Positions 26,630 to 34,850 of a stretch of 64,000 nucleotides of DNA are shown here, piece after piece. The position numbers and the translations under genes are program-made. Each line of letters begins with the position of its first letter. The first letter of the stretch is position 1. Origin of the DNA: Salinicoccus sp. RF5 (lineage in GTDB: Bacteria > Bacillota > Bacilli > Staphylococcales > Salinicoccaceae). A model generated the notes under the pieces. That model ran no database searches. It was not told the DNA's origin and saw only the letters and a list, made by a program, of their open reading frames with translations. The DNA lies in the NCBI RefSeq assembly GCF_020786625.1, contig NZ_JAJGRC010000002.1, forward strand, positions 248,001 through 312,000. Direction: 5' to 3'.

Positions 26630-27406
26630 ATGGCAACAGTGAAAGCACTCGGTGAAGAAATATATGAAGCAGAAAAAAATGTCGCACCCATCAGCCCATT
26701 TACGGAGCGGTATCCGGAAATGACGGTCGATGAAGCGTATGGCACGCAGCTTGAGTATGTGGAACGGCGTCTGGCTGACGGTGCAGTGATCAAAGGAAAG
26801 AAAATCGGTCTGACAAGCAAGGCCATGCAGGAGATGCTCGGCGTCGATCGGCCCGACTACGGACATATCTTCGACGATATGATCCATAATGCGGACACGC
26901 CGGTCGATGTCAGCCGGTACATCAAGCCACGTGTAGAGTTCGAAATCGCCTTTGTATTGAAGGAAGATATCGATGGCGGCAATGTAAGCGAAGAGAATGT
27001 CGCCGGGTCGATCGACTATGCGGTGGCTGCTGCAGAAATCATCGACAGCCGCATCCGTGACTGGAAGATCAAATTCGAAGATACTGTATCTGACAACGGC
27101 TCATCCGCCGGTGCCATCATCGGCAGCCGGAAAGTGGCGCTCCAGGACATCGATCTTCCTGAAGTGAAGATGGAAGTGTTCAAGAACGGTGAGAAGATTG
27201 ATGAGGGCCAGGGTTCCGCCGTGCTCGGCAATCCGCTCAAGGCAGTCGTCTGGCTCTCTGAAGCCCTGCATCAATATGGCATCTCTTTAAAGGCCGGTGA
27301 AGTCGTGCTTGCAGGTGCATTGACGAAAGCTGTCGATGTCGCAGCCGGTGACGAATTCAAGGCCACATTCGATGGACTCGGTGAAGTGTCTGCATCTTTC
27401 AAATGA
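26630..27406 (+). CDS. 2-keto-4-pentenoate hydratase-family enzyme
   Basis: A 258-residue member of the MhpD/DmpE/HpaH hydratase family, which shares the FAH-type fold. Motifs include GKKIGLTSKAMQEMLGV, KPRVEFEIAFVLKEDI with the metal-binding ExE, AAAEIIDSRIRDWKIKFEDTVSDN and SSAGAIIGS. It adds water to the dienoate released by the hydrolase, giving a 4-hydroxy-2-oxo acid for the aldolase at 60097. The long-chain HpaH variant is an alternative. It ends the reductase operon before a terminator. Confidence 0.9.
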   Translation: MATVKALGEEIYEAEKNVAPISPFTERYPEMTVDEAYGTQLEYVERRLADGAVIKGKKIGLTSKAMQEMLGVDRPDYGHIFDDMIHNADTPVDVSRYIKPRVEFEIAFVLKEDIDGGNVSEENVAGSIDYAVAAAEIIDSRIRDWKIKFEDTVSDNGSSAGAIIGSRKVALQDIDLPEVKMEVFKNGEKIDEGQGSAVLGNPLKAVVWLSEALHQYGISLKAGEVVLAGALTKAVDVAAGDEFKATFDGLGEVSASFK

Positions 27407-27422
27407 TCATATACAAGAATGG

Positions 27423-27456
27423 ACTCCCCTCAAGGATGGACTTTGAGGGGAGTTTG
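27423..27456 (+). terminator. Terminator after hydratase gene
   Basis: ACTCCCCTCAAG and CTTTGAGGGGAGT make a strong stem with a 6-base loop, followed by TTTGATTT. Confidence 0.85.
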
Positions 27457-27500
27457 ATTTATTCATCTTCCTACCTGGGTAGGATATATAAGCAGACATC

Positions 27501-27530
27501 TTGATATTGTCTCGAATTCGAGATAATATA
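27501..27530 (+). promoter_or_regulatory. Promoter with embedded MhqR-type operator
   Basis: TTGATA (27501-27506) and TAATAT (27525-27530) are 18 bases apart. Between them lies TGTCTCGAATTCGAGATA (27508-27525), matching the MhqR operator core known from Bacillus and Staphylococcus aureus (TATCTCGAATTCGAGATA) at all but one base. A bound repressor would cover the promoter. No mhqR gene is in the window. Confidence 0.8.
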
Positions 27531-27559
27531 TACGTATTAACTTTTGGAGGGATTCTATT

Positions 27560-28519
27560 ATGAAAAACGAAGGACTGCTCGGTATCCACCACGTCACCGC
27601 AATGACGGATGACGCGGTGAGAAATTATGAGTTCTTTACAAATGTTCTGGGCATGCGTCTTGTGAAGAAGACGGTGAACCAGGATGACATACACACGTAC
27701 CACACATTTTTTGCGGATGATGTCGGTTCTCCGGGGACGGATATGACGTTCTTTGACTTCCCGAACAACCCAAAAGGGTCGCCTGGGTCGAACTCCATCT
27801 ATAGAACGGCATTCAGGGTGCCGGATGATGCGGCGATCGAATACTACAGGGACCGCTTCGATGAATTCGGTGTGAAGCATGACGGCATTCAGGAGCTGTT
27901 CGGCAAGCAGGTGCTGCCGTTCGAAGAGGCTGATGGACAGAAGTATCAGCTGATCTCCGACGAAAAGAATGAAGGTGTTGCAGCAGGTACCCCTTGGAAG
28001 AACGGACCGGTACCGGAAGACAAGGCGATATACGGCCTCGGACCGATTGAGATCCACATCAGTTATTTCGAAGATTTCAAGAAGGTACTGATGGATGTCT
28101 ATGGCATGAAGCCGGTTGTGGAAGAGGCGGACGTGGCCCTTCTAGACGTTGGCGAAGGTGGCAACGGCGGTCAGGTCATCCTGAGGAAGGACGAGTCTGA
28201 ATCTGCGATGCAGGGTTATGGGGAAGTGCACCATGTATCGTTCAGGGTGGCGGACCATGAAGTGATCAAGAAATGGGAAGAGAAGTATAACGAAATCGGC
28301 ATGCGCCATTCAGGCAATGTGGACCGCTTCTACTTTGAGGCGCTATATACGCGTGTTGGCCACATCCTGATTGAACTGTCCACCGACGGCCCGGGATTCA
28401 TGGATGACGAACCGTATGAAACGCTCGGGGAAAGCCTCGCATTGCCGCCTTTCCTTGAGGAGCGGCGCGAGTATATCGAAAGTCAGGTCCGTCCATTCGA
28501 TACGAAGCGTTCGAAATAG
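27560..28519 (+). CDS. mhqO: Ring-cleaving dioxygenase of VOC family (MhqO/MhqA-like)
   Basis: A 319-residue two-domain VOC protein. GIHHVTAMTDD near residue 10 and VHHVSFRVAD in the second domain supply histidine ligands, and LIELSTDGPGF holds the glutamate. These are the marks of the MhqO/MhqA/MhqE group induced by methylhydroquinone and catechol in Bacillus, thought to open quinone-derived rings or handle thiol adducts. It is the first gene after an MhqR-type operator and leads a four-gene run with short gaps. Confidence 0.87.
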   Translation: MKNEGLLGIHHVTAMTDDAVRNYEFFTNVLGMRLVKKTVNQDDIHTYHTFFADDVGSPGTDMTFFDFPNNPKGSPGSNSIYRTAFRVPDDAAIEYYRDRFDEFGVKHDGIQELFGKQVLPFEEADGQKYQLISDEKNEGVAAGTPWKNGPVPEDKAIYGLGPIEIHISYFEDFKKVLMDVYGMKPVVEEADVALLDVGEGGNGGQVILRKDESESAMQGYGEVHHVSFRVADHEVIKKWEEKYNEIGMRHSGNVDRFYFEALYTRVGHILIELSTDGPGFMDDEPYETLGESLALPPFLEERREYIESQVRPFDTKRSK

Positions 28520-28538
28520 AATTAAGGAGACCTGTTAA

Positions 28539-29432
28539 ATGGAAGCAATTAGAAGAATCCACCACATTACAGCGATTGTCGGCGATCCTAATGAGAATCT
28601 GAGGTTCTACCGCGACGTGTTGGGCCTCAGGCTGGTCAAGCAGACGGTCAACTTCGATGATCCGGGTGTCTACCATCTCTACTTTTCAAATGATGATGTG
28701 ACACCGGGGACGGTCATCACCTTCTTTCCCTGGAGGAATGGACGTGTCGGCCGAAAGGGCAGCGGCCAGGTCGGCAGGATTGCGTTCAGAATTCCAGCCG
28801 GAGGTATGGAAAGATGGAAAACCCATTTTTCTGAGCAGGATATCGAATTTTCGATGACGGAACGTTTTGGCCAGAAGACATTGGAATTTCAGGATGTACA
28901 TGGTCTTGATCTTGCACTTGTTGAAGGGGATCAGGCATCATCTGATGATGGCATACTCGGCTTCCATGGTGCAGTCCTGTTGTCCTCGAATCCGGAAGGG
29001 TCGAAGCACTTCCTCACACGGACACTCGGGCTGAAGCTGCTCGATATCGGCAGCGGCATCGAGCATTTTGAAACGGCGGGGGAAGAGAAACACCATATCA
29101 TCATCGCCCTGCCACCGCTGCCGAAGGGCAGATGGGGCACCGGGACCGTCCATCACATCGCATGGTCCGTACCGACTGAAGCGGTGCAGAGGGACTGGCA
29201 GAGCCAGCTGCTTGCTGATGATGTCGGTGTAACGGAAGTGAAGGACAGAAACTATTTCAAATCCATCTATACAACGGAGCCTGGCAACGTGGTCATGGAA
29301 TTCGCAACAGATGGCCCGGGGTTTGATGTTGATGAAGAAAAATCAAAACTTGGTACAGAACTGAAGCTGCCGGAGCAATATGAACATCTCAGGCCGGAAT
29401 ATGAAAAAAGCCTGCCGGAACTGGATATATAA
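28539..29432 (+). CDS. mhqE: Ring-cleaving dioxygenase of VOC family (MhqE-like)
   Basis: A 297-residue paralogue of the preceding gene. IHHITAIVGDPNENL, VHHIAWSVPTEAV and VMEFATDGPGFDVDEE repeat the His, His, Glu ligand pattern. The first domain carries GTVITFFPWRNGRVGRKGSG, typical of MhqE. ATG follows AAGGAGA. It lies 19 bp after mhqO and 12 bp before a flavin-reductase-like gene. In Bacillus and Staphylococcus aureus, mhqE pairs with mhqD; here mhqD is two genes further on. Confidence 0.87.
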   Translation: MEAIRRIHHITAIVGDPNENLRFYRDVLGLRLVKQTVNFDDPGVYHLYFSNDDVTPGTVITFFPWRNGRVGRKGSGQVGRIAFRIPAGGMERWKTHFSEQDIEFSMTERFGQKTLEFQDVHGLDLALVEGDQASSDDGILGFHGAVLLSSNPEGSKHFLTRTLGLKLLDIGSGIEHFETAGEEKHHIIIALPPLPKGRWGTGTVHHIAWSVPTEAVQRDWQSQLLADDVGVTEVKDRNYFKSIYTTEPGNVVMEFATDGPGFDVDEEKSKLGTELKLPEQYEHLRPEYEKSLPELDI

Positions 29433-29444
29433 GAGGTGGAAAGA

Positions 29445-30056
29445 ATGCTTGATTTCACGCCGCAGCAGCTCAATGAAAAGGAACAGAAGAAATTCCTGAT
29501 CGGCTCGGTCATTCCTAGGCCGATTGCTCTGGTTTCCACCATGTCGCGAGAGGGAATTGTGAATATCGGACCGTTCAGCTACTTCAATATTGTCACTTAC
29601 CGTCCACCTATACTGTCAATTGCAGTTCAGCGGGCGGCTGGCGAACCTAAAGATACGGCGCGGAATATATTGAATACGAAAGAAGCGGTTGTGCACGTTG
29701 TTGACCAGGACAATGTGGAGGCTGCGAATGAAACAGCAGCCCAACTCGGTCCAGAAGAGAGTGAGTTGGATGTATCCGCATTTACGACGGCAGTCTCGAA
29801 AACTGTCAGTCCGCCTGGGCTGAATGAAGCCAAAGTCCGCATGGAAACAGAACTGTATGATTCAATGGTCATATACGATGATGACAGCCATGCGACGACG
29901 GATCTACTGCTGCTCAAAGTCGTTCATTTCCATATTGATGATGATATCTATCATCATGGATATGTCGATCCGGTCAAGTTGGGAGCAGTCAGTCGTCTGG
30001 CAGGACATGACTATGCAGAGATAGGCAGGATGTTTACTGTCCAGCGACCAGAATAG
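29445..30056 (+). CDS. Flavin reductase-like protein (DIM6/NTAB type)
   Basis: A 203-residue FMN-binding split-barrel protein. IGSVIPRPIALVSTMSREG and NIGPFSYFNIVTYRPPILS are typical of the DIM6/NTAB flavoprotein group. ATG 29445 is preferred because AGGTGG lies five bases upstream; the in-frame GTG at 29436 overlaps that site. Within the MhqR-type operon it may deliver reduced flavin for quinone reduction or for ring-cleavage chemistry. The physiological substrate is unknown. Confidence 0.83.
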   Translation: MLDFTPQQLNEKEQKKFLIGSVIPRPIALVSTMSREGIVNIGPFSYFNIVTYRPPILSIAVQRAAGEPKDTARNILNTKEAVVHVVDQDNVEAANETAAQLGPEESELDVSAFTTAVSKTVSPPGLNEAKVRMETELYDSMVIYDDDSHATTDLLLLKVVHFHIDDDIYHHGYVDPVKLGAVSRLAGHDYAEIGRMFTVQRPE

Positions 30057-30073
30057 AGAAGGAGTGTTCACTT

Positions 30074-30667
30074 ATGAAACATATATACAATGAAAATAAA
30101 AAAGGTGCACCGGTATTCGTACTGTTGCATGGCACCGGCGGTACGGAGCATGACCTCCTGCCGCTTGCAGGGATGCTCAACCCGGAGTATAACGTGCTCA
30201 GTGTGAGGGGTAATGTTTCCGAAAATGGCATGAACCGTTACTTCAAGCGGCACGGGGAAGGGCAGTATGATGTGGAAGACCTCAATTTCCGCGGCAAGGA
30301 GCTGCATGACTTCATCGTTGAAGCATCAGAAGACTATGGATTCGATGTCCGTGACGTCATCTTCGTCGGATTCTCCAACGGTTCGAACATCGCCATCAAC
30401 ATGATGCTGAGGGAAGATACCGACTACAGGAAGGCGATTCTTTTTGCGCCGCTCTATCCTGTTACAGTCGATCATGATAAGGACCTCAGCGGTGCGGAAG
30501 TATTCCTCTCCATGGGCAGGAATGACCCGATGGCACCAGAGGAGGAGAGCAGGCGCGTCATCGAGCTGTTCGAATCACGCGGAGCCGATGTGACCACCAC
30601 CTGGGTCAATGGACACAGTCTGCCTCAGGAAGCTGCGATGAAGGCGAAAGAGTGGTTGGAAGGATAG
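30074..30667 (+). CDS. mhqD: Carboxylesterase/phospholipase-like hydrolase (MhqD-like)
   Basis: A 197-residue alpha/beta hydrolase. FVLLHGTGGTEHDLLPLA begins the fold, the nucleophilic serine is in VGFSNGSNIA, the aspartate in MGRNDPMAPEEES and the histidine in VNGHSLPQEA. This matches MhqD of the quinone-responsive regulon in Bacillus and Staphylococcus aureus, whose natural substrate is not settled. It ends the mhqO-mhqE-reductase-mhqD operon. Confidence 0.88.
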   Translation: MKHIYNENKKGAPVFVLLHGTGGTEHDLLPLAGMLNPEYNVLSVRGNVSENGMNRYFKRHGEGQYDVEDLNFRGKELHDFIVEASEDYGFDVRDVIFVGFSNGSNIAINMMLREDTDYRKAILFAPLYPVTVDHDKDLSGAEVFLSMGRNDPMAPEEESRRVIELFESRGADVTTTWVNGHSLPQEAAMKAKEWLEG

Positions 30668-30752
30668 TCCAAGTAAAAAGGTGCATATCGAATAAGAGGC
30701 TAGTAAAAGTGACTCGTTCCTCATTTACGATATGCATCATCTTTTTAATATT

Positions 30753-30770
30753 TATCTTTAATTCGAGATA
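30753..30770. promoter_or_regulatory. MhqR-type operator 1 before wrbA
   Basis: TATCTTTAATTCGAGATA keeps the TATCT and AGATA arms and the AATTCGAGATA half of the MhqR box. It lies 12 bases from a second box. Confidence 0.65.
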
Positions 30771-30781
30771 ATTATATGATA

Positions 30782-30799
30782 TACTTCGAATTCGAGATA
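30782..30799. promoter_or_regulatory. MhqR-type operator 2 before wrbA
   Basis: TACTTCGAATTCGAGATA matches the MhqR box in the core CGAATTCGAGATA. The two boxes are 29 bp apart centre to centre, nearly three helical turns, on the same face of the DNA. Confidence 0.7.
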
Positions 30800-30902
30800 A
30801 ATATGCCTGATTCATCAGGAGCAGGCAATTTATTATGGAAAGTGAGTGAGCAATATGGGTTTTATGGACAGACTATTCAATAGATCAAAGGAGAATGATA
30901 AA

Positions 30903-31514
30903 ATGTCGAATGTAAAAGTAGCAGTGGTATTCTACAGTATGGGTGGCACGAACTATCAGATGGCCAAATGGGCGCAGGAAGGTGCAGAAGCAACCGGAGC
31001 CGAAGTGAAACTGCTCAAGGTCGAGGAACTTGCACCGCAGTCTGCCATCGACGGCAATGAGGCATGGAAAGCGACTGTCGAAGCGACGGCAGATGTTCCG
31101 GTTGCGACTTCAGAAGATGTCGAGTGGGCGGATGCACTCATCTTCAGTGCACCGACACGTTTCGGCAACGTCCCTTCCCAGATGAAGCAGTTCCTGGATA
31201 TGCAGGGAGGCATCTGGGCAAACGGCAAGACGATCAATAAGGTCGTCAGTGCGATGACTTCTGCACAGAATCCGCATGGAGGGCAGGAAGCGACCCTGCT
31301 GTCGCTATATACTACAATGATGCATTGGGGTGCCATCATCGCATCTCCAGGATATACTGATCCCGTGCTTTTCGGTGCAGGGGGTAATCCTTACGGTACA
31401 AGTGTTTCCGTCGACCAGGACGGAAACATGGTTGAAGACGTCGAGGCGGCAGTCAAGCATCAGGCAGCACGTACTGCATCCGTTGCAGAGTGGGTCAGGA
31501 ACGGAAACCAATAA
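30903..31514 (+). CDS. wrbA: NAD(P)H:quinone oxidoreductase, WrbA type
   Basis: A 203-residue flavodoxin-like quinone reductase. FYSMGGTNYQMAKWA is the FMN phosphate-binding loop, SAPTRFGNVPSQMKQFLD and GGQEATLLSLYTTMMHWGAII are WrbA signatures. It reduces quinones by two electrons, avoiding semiquinones. ATG 30903 follows AAAGGAG at ideal spacing and gives the usual WrbA N-terminus; ATG 30855 in the same frame would add 16 residues. Two MhqR boxes lie upstream, so it belongs to the quinone-response group. Confidence 0.92.
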   Translation: MSNVKVAVVFYSMGGTNYQMAKWAQEGAEATGAEVKLLKVEELAPQSAIDGNEAWKATVEATADVPVATSEDVEWADALIFSAPTRFGNVPSQMKQFLDMQGGIWANGKTINKVVSAMTSAQNPHGGQEATLLSLYTTMMHWGAIIASPGYTDPVLFGAGGNPYGTSVSVDQDGNMVEDVEAAVKHQAARTASVAEWVRNGNQ

Positions 31515-31520
31515 TCGTCA

Positions 31521-31557
31521 TAAAAGGAACGCCGGCAACAGCTGGTGTTCCTTTTAT
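31521..31557 (+). terminator. Terminator after wrbA
   Basis: AAAGGAACGCC and GGTGTTCCTTT pair around a loop, followed by TATTTAT. Confidence 0.75.
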
Positions 31558-31655
31558 TTATGGAAAACGGGTTGGTAGGTGTATAATCATTTCCATTATC
31601 GGACGAAGGGGCGTATAATTATTGTGAAATAGATAACAAATGAGGAGGGCTTTAT

Positions 31656-32708
31656 ATGCGTGCAGCAGTATTTCACGATGCAAAGGATATTCGTGTAGAA
31701 GACGTTGAAACACCGGAAGTCAGTGAAGGTAAAGTGAAGGTCAAGGTCGCTTGGGCTGGCATCTGCGGCAGTGATCTCCACGAGTACAACGCAGGTCCGA
31801 TTTTCATTCCAAGCGGAGAGGAATCTCCGATGACGGGCAGAAAAGCGCCGCTGACCATGGGCCATGAGTTTTCAGGTACGGTGGAGGAAGTGGGTGCGGG
31901 TGTCGAAGGACTCAAGGCTGGAGACAAAGTGACGATCAACCCGCTCATCACCCAGGAAGTGCACGACGAACCACTCGTCGACATGTATAAGGGATTCACT
32001 TTCGTGGGCCTCGGCAGTGACGGCGGTTTTGCCGACTATGTTGTCGTGGACAGGAAGAATATAGTGAAACTCGAAGATGATACTTCCCTTGAACTCGGCG
32101 CACTTGTCGAACCGACAGCCGTTGCCCTTCAGGCAATCCGGGAATCCGAAATGCAGTTCAGCGACTCCGTTGCGGTATTCGGGGCGGGGCCGATTGGTCT
32201 CTTGACCATCATTGCCGCGCGGGCTGCAGGTGCAAAGGACATCTTTGCATTCGACCTCAGCGATGCTCGACTTAAGAAGGCGAAGGAAGTCGGCGCGACA
32301 CACGCGGTCAATTCAGGCAACGAAGATCCGATTGCATATATCCAAAAATACTACCCTGACGGTGTCGACCGGACATTCGAAGTCGCAGGTGTCGGCGTGA
32401 CGGTCGACCAGTCCATCCAGGCGACACGGGCGCGCGGTATGGTCACAATCGTCTCCATCTTCGAAAAACCGATTGAATTCAACCCGATGTCCCTCACCGC
32501 AAGCGGGGTGCGTATCGCATCCACCCTGGCCTACGAGCCGGACATCTTTGAAGCTACCGTCAAGATGATGGAGAGTGGACAGATCGACCCATTCCCGGTC
32601 ATCACCGACCATATCGAATTGAACGAGATCGTCTATAAGGGATTTGAAGCCCTGCTGAATGACAAGAGCCAGTCCAAGATCCTTGTGAAACTCAGCGGTG
32701 ACAAATAA
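31656..32708 (+). CDS. bdhA: (R,R)-butanediol dehydrogenase-like zinc alcohol dehydrogenase
   Basis: A 350-residue medium-chain dehydrogenase. The catalytic zinc ligands are in GICGSDLHEY and TMGHEFSG, and the NAD-binding loop is VFGAGPIGLL. The four-cysteine structural zinc loop is absent, as in Bacillus subtilis BdhA, and the long insertion PIFIPSGEESPMTGRKAPL is typical of that subgroup. It would interconvert acetoin and 2,3-butanediol with NADH. The gene is monocistronic with terminators on both sides. Other secondary alcohols are possible substrates. Confidence 0.86.
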   Translation: MRAAVFHDAKDIRVEDVETPEVSEGKVKVKVAWAGICGSDLHEYNAGPIFIPSGEESPMTGRKAPLTMGHEFSGTVEEVGAGVEGLKAGDKVTINPLITQEVHDEPLVDMYKGFTFVGLGSDGGFADYVVVDRKNIVKLEDDTSLELGALVEPTAVALQAIRESEMQFSDSVAVFGAGPIGLLTIIAARAAGAKDIFAFDLSDARLKKAKEVGATHAVNSGNEDPIAYIQKYYPDGVDRTFEVAGVGVTVDQSIQATRARGMVTIVSIFEKPIEFNPMSLTASGVRIASTLAYEPDIFEATVKMMESGQIDPFPVITDHIELNEIVYKGFEALLNDKSQSKILVKLSGDK

Positions 32709-32719
32709 ATATATTTTCC

Positions 32720-32758
32720 AGCCATGGCAATAATTGATGTTGTCATGGCTGTTTTTTT
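32720..32758 (+). terminator. Terminator after bdhA
   Basis: AGCCATGGCA and TGTCATGGCT form the stem, followed by GTTTTTTTAT. Confidence 0.85.
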
Positions 32759-32794
32759 ATATAATGGAGGAGAGTGATAGGGAGGGGTGGCCAT

Positions 32795-32992
32795 ATGAAT
32801 ATGGATGTACAGGAATATCTGCCGTTTTTGATACCGTTGCTTCTGCTGCAGCTGGTACTGATGGTGACTGCGCTGGTGATGATCATCAGGCAGGAGCATT
32901 TCAAGTATCTGAATAAGGTGGTCTGGATCATCATTGTGCTCCTACTGAACATCATCGGGCCGATCCTATACTTCGTACTGGAGCGCAGATGA
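32795..32992 (+). CDS. Small PLDc_N-type membrane protein (YxlE-like)
   Basis: A 65-residue protein with two hydrophobic helices, MNMDVQEYLPFLIPLLLLQL and a second around VVWIIIVLLLNIIGPILYFV. The tail GPILYFVLERR is the mark of the phospholipase D N-terminal (PLDc_N) family. ATG 32795 has GGGAGGGG upstream. It is followed by an ABC ATPase two bases after its stop and then a permease, the same order as yxlE-yxlF-yxlG of Bacillus subtilis, where the small protein and transporter affect SigY activity. No sigma factor gene is next to it here. Confidence 0.82.
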   Translation: MNMDVQEYLPFLIPLLLLQLVLMVTALVMIIRQEHFKYLNKVVWIIIVLLLNIIGPILYFVLERR

Positions 32993-32993
32993 T

Positions 32994-33872
32994 ATGGGAA
33001 TATTGAAGATTGAAGGGCTGAAGAAGGCATTCAACGATAAGACGGTGATAGAGGATCTGAACCTTGAAGTTGCAGAAAATGAAATCTATGGATTCATCGG
33101 CAGCAACGGTGCCGGCAAGACGACTACGATGAAGATGGTGCTGGGGCTGTTGAAGTCGGACGATGGAGAAATATATGTCTGCGGTGAAAGGGTCCGGTTC
33201 GGGGATACGCCGACGAACCGCCATGTCGGCTATCTGCCGGATGTGCCGGAATTCTATACCTATATGAATGCAGAGGAATATTTGAAGCTGTGTGCCGACA
33301 TCACCCGGATGGGGAAGGCGGAGCAACGTGAACGGATCGATGAACTCCTCAAGCTGGTCGGGCTCCGCGGAGAGAAAAAGCGTATCAGGGGCTATTCCCG
33401 TGGGATGAAACAACGGCTCGGCATTGCACAGGCGCTGATCCACCGGCCGAAGCTCCTGATCTGCGATGAACCGACGAGTGCCCTCGATCCGAAGGGACGG
33501 ATGGAGATACTGAAGATATTGAAGGAGATTACAAAAGAGACGACGGTCATTTTCTCCACGCATATTCTGACCGACGTCGAGCGTATTTCCGACAGGGTGG
33601 GGATCCTGTATGAGGGGAAGATCGTGAAGGAGATTGACCTTTCCAAGGAATCCCTCGGCGAAAAGGGGATTGTCATCGAACTTGAGCAGGAATCCTATGA
33701 CAAAATCTCGCCAGTGCTTGATCTGATTCATATCGGCGGGGGGTCATATGTCATAGAGGACCATTCCCTGCAGGAAATCTATGGTGTGCTGCATGCGCAT
33801 GGAGTATATCCGGAAAAGATCGTGAAAGAACGGAAATCCCTTGAGGATGTGTACCTGGAGGTGACCACATGA
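32994..33872 (+). CDS. ABC transporter ATPase (YxlF-like)
   Basis: A 292-residue single-domain ATPase of the drug-export type. Walker A is GSNGAGKTT, the signature region is GYSRGMKQRLGIAQAL, and Walker B LLICDEPTSALDP follows. The last 80 residues form a variable C-terminal domain with LEDVYLEVT at the end, as in BcrA/YxlF-type ATPases. It overlaps the permease gene by an ATGA junction. The substrate is unknown; bacitracin-type or envelope roles are known for relatives. Confidence 0.9.
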   Translation: MGILKIEGLKKAFNDKTVIEDLNLEVAENEIYGFIGSNGAGKTTTMKMVLGLLKSDDGEIYVCGERVRFGDTPTNRHVGYLPDVPEFYTYMNAEEYLKLCADITRMGKAEQRERIDELLKLVGLRGEKKRIRGYSRGMKQRLGIAQALIHRPKLLICDEPTSALDPKGRMEILKILKEITKETTVIFSTHILTDVERISDRVGILYEGKIVKEIDLSKESLGEKGIVIELEQESYDKISPVLDLIHIGGGSYVIEDHSLQEIYGVLHAHGVYPEKIVKERKSLEDVYLEVTT

Positions 33873-34639
33873 GCCAGATGGTGCCGCTTTTCAAAAAGGA
33901 ACTCATCGAATCGTGGCGCAACTTCAAGTTTGCGGCGATCGTCATCGTATTTGCGATCATCGGGATACTCAGTCCGTTCACGGCGCTCATATTGCCTGAT
34001 ATACTTGGCATAGTCATGGACGACTCCGGCGTTACGGTCGAGATTCCTGAATCTACGTCACTGGATTCCTACATGCAGTTCTTCAGCAATATGAACCAGA
34101 TGGGACTGGTGATCTTCGTCATCGTATTCGGCAGCATCCTCACGCATGAGTTCACCCGCAATACGCTGGTGAATCTGGTGACCAAGGGGCTGAAGCGGAC
34201 GTATGTGATTGTGGTCAAAGCTTCATTCCTCATGCTCGTGTGGACTGTGGGATATGTCATCAGTGCACTGGTGGCCTATGCTTACACGATCTACTACTGG
34301 GATGAGCCGGTGGACCATCTCGTGCTGGCATTCAGTATGACGTGGTTATACGGTCTGTTCATCATCAGCCTCATCCTGCTTGCTTCAACCCTCTTCACGA
34401 ACAGCTTCATCGCAGTGCTGTTCAGTGTCGTCGCAGTCGTCATCGTGATGCTGATGGCGGGGATCCATCCGGATATCGCAGAATACCTGCCGCAATATCT
34501 GATCGGGAATAATGTAGGCCTGCTTGCCGGAGAAATCGATCCGGAGGATGTGCTGTGGCCAACGGTCATCACTGCAGTGCTGAGCCTGGTGTTCATACTT
34601 TTGGCCGTCATCAGGTTCAAAAAGGTGCCGATGACCTGA
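33869..34639 (+). CDS. ABC-2 type permease (YxlG-like)
   Basis: A 256-residue permease with about six helices. It begins MSQMVPLFKKELIESWRN, the usual ABC-2 start with a cytoplasmic amphipathic stretch, and has an external loop of about 50 residues after helix 1. TKGLKRTYVIVVKASFLML is a coupling-helix region. It overlaps the ATPase stop by four bases, so the two are translationally coupled. It ends the YxlEFG-like unit. Confidence 0.88.
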   Translation: MSQMVPLFKKELIESWRNFKFAAIVIVFAIIGILSPFTALILPDILGIVMDDSGVTVEIPESTSLDSYMQFFSNMNQMGLVIFVIVFGSILTHEFTRNTLVNLVTKGLKRTYVIVVKASFLMLVWTVGYVISALVAYAYTIYYWDEPVDHLVLAFSMTWLYGLFIISLILLASTLFTNSFIAVLFSVVAVVIVMLMAGIHPDIAEYLPQYLIGNNVGLLAGEIDPEDVLWPTVITAVLSLVFILLAVIRFKKVPMT

Positions 34640-34743
34640 TATTTCCTGGGAAATGTGCGGGAGGAGATATCTATTTCTCCACCATATGTATTTTCCAGCA
34701 CTGCCCCCATACAGCCGGATTGAAACCACAACATTCCAAACAT

Positions 34744-34800
34744 AAAAAGGACGAACGCCCACCATCCATTACAGGATGGTCAAGGGCCGTTCGTCCTTTT
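34744..34800. terminator. Strong bidirectional terminator between the ABC unit and catalase
   Basis: AAAAGGACGAACG pairs with CGTTCGTCCTTTT, and an inner CCATCC/GGATGG stem extends it. A-rich and T-rich flanks suit both strands. It lies between convergent genes. Confidence 0.9.
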
Positions 34801-34850
34801 CTCGTGTGCCGGGGTTTTTGTTCCGGCACTGTCTATTCAATTGATCCATG

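Noticed and set aside
18591..27406. Complete homoprotocatechuate (hpa) pathway
   Set aside because: The dioxygenase and hydratase would fit, but no semialdehyde dehydrogenase (HpaE), isomerase (HpaF) or HpaI aldolase is present; a C-C hydrolase and DmpG/DmpF-type enzymes are found instead.
30855..30902. Longer N-terminus for WrbA from ATG 30855
   Set aside because: The ribosome site before 30855 is weak, while AAAGGAG before 30903 is strong and gives the standard family start.
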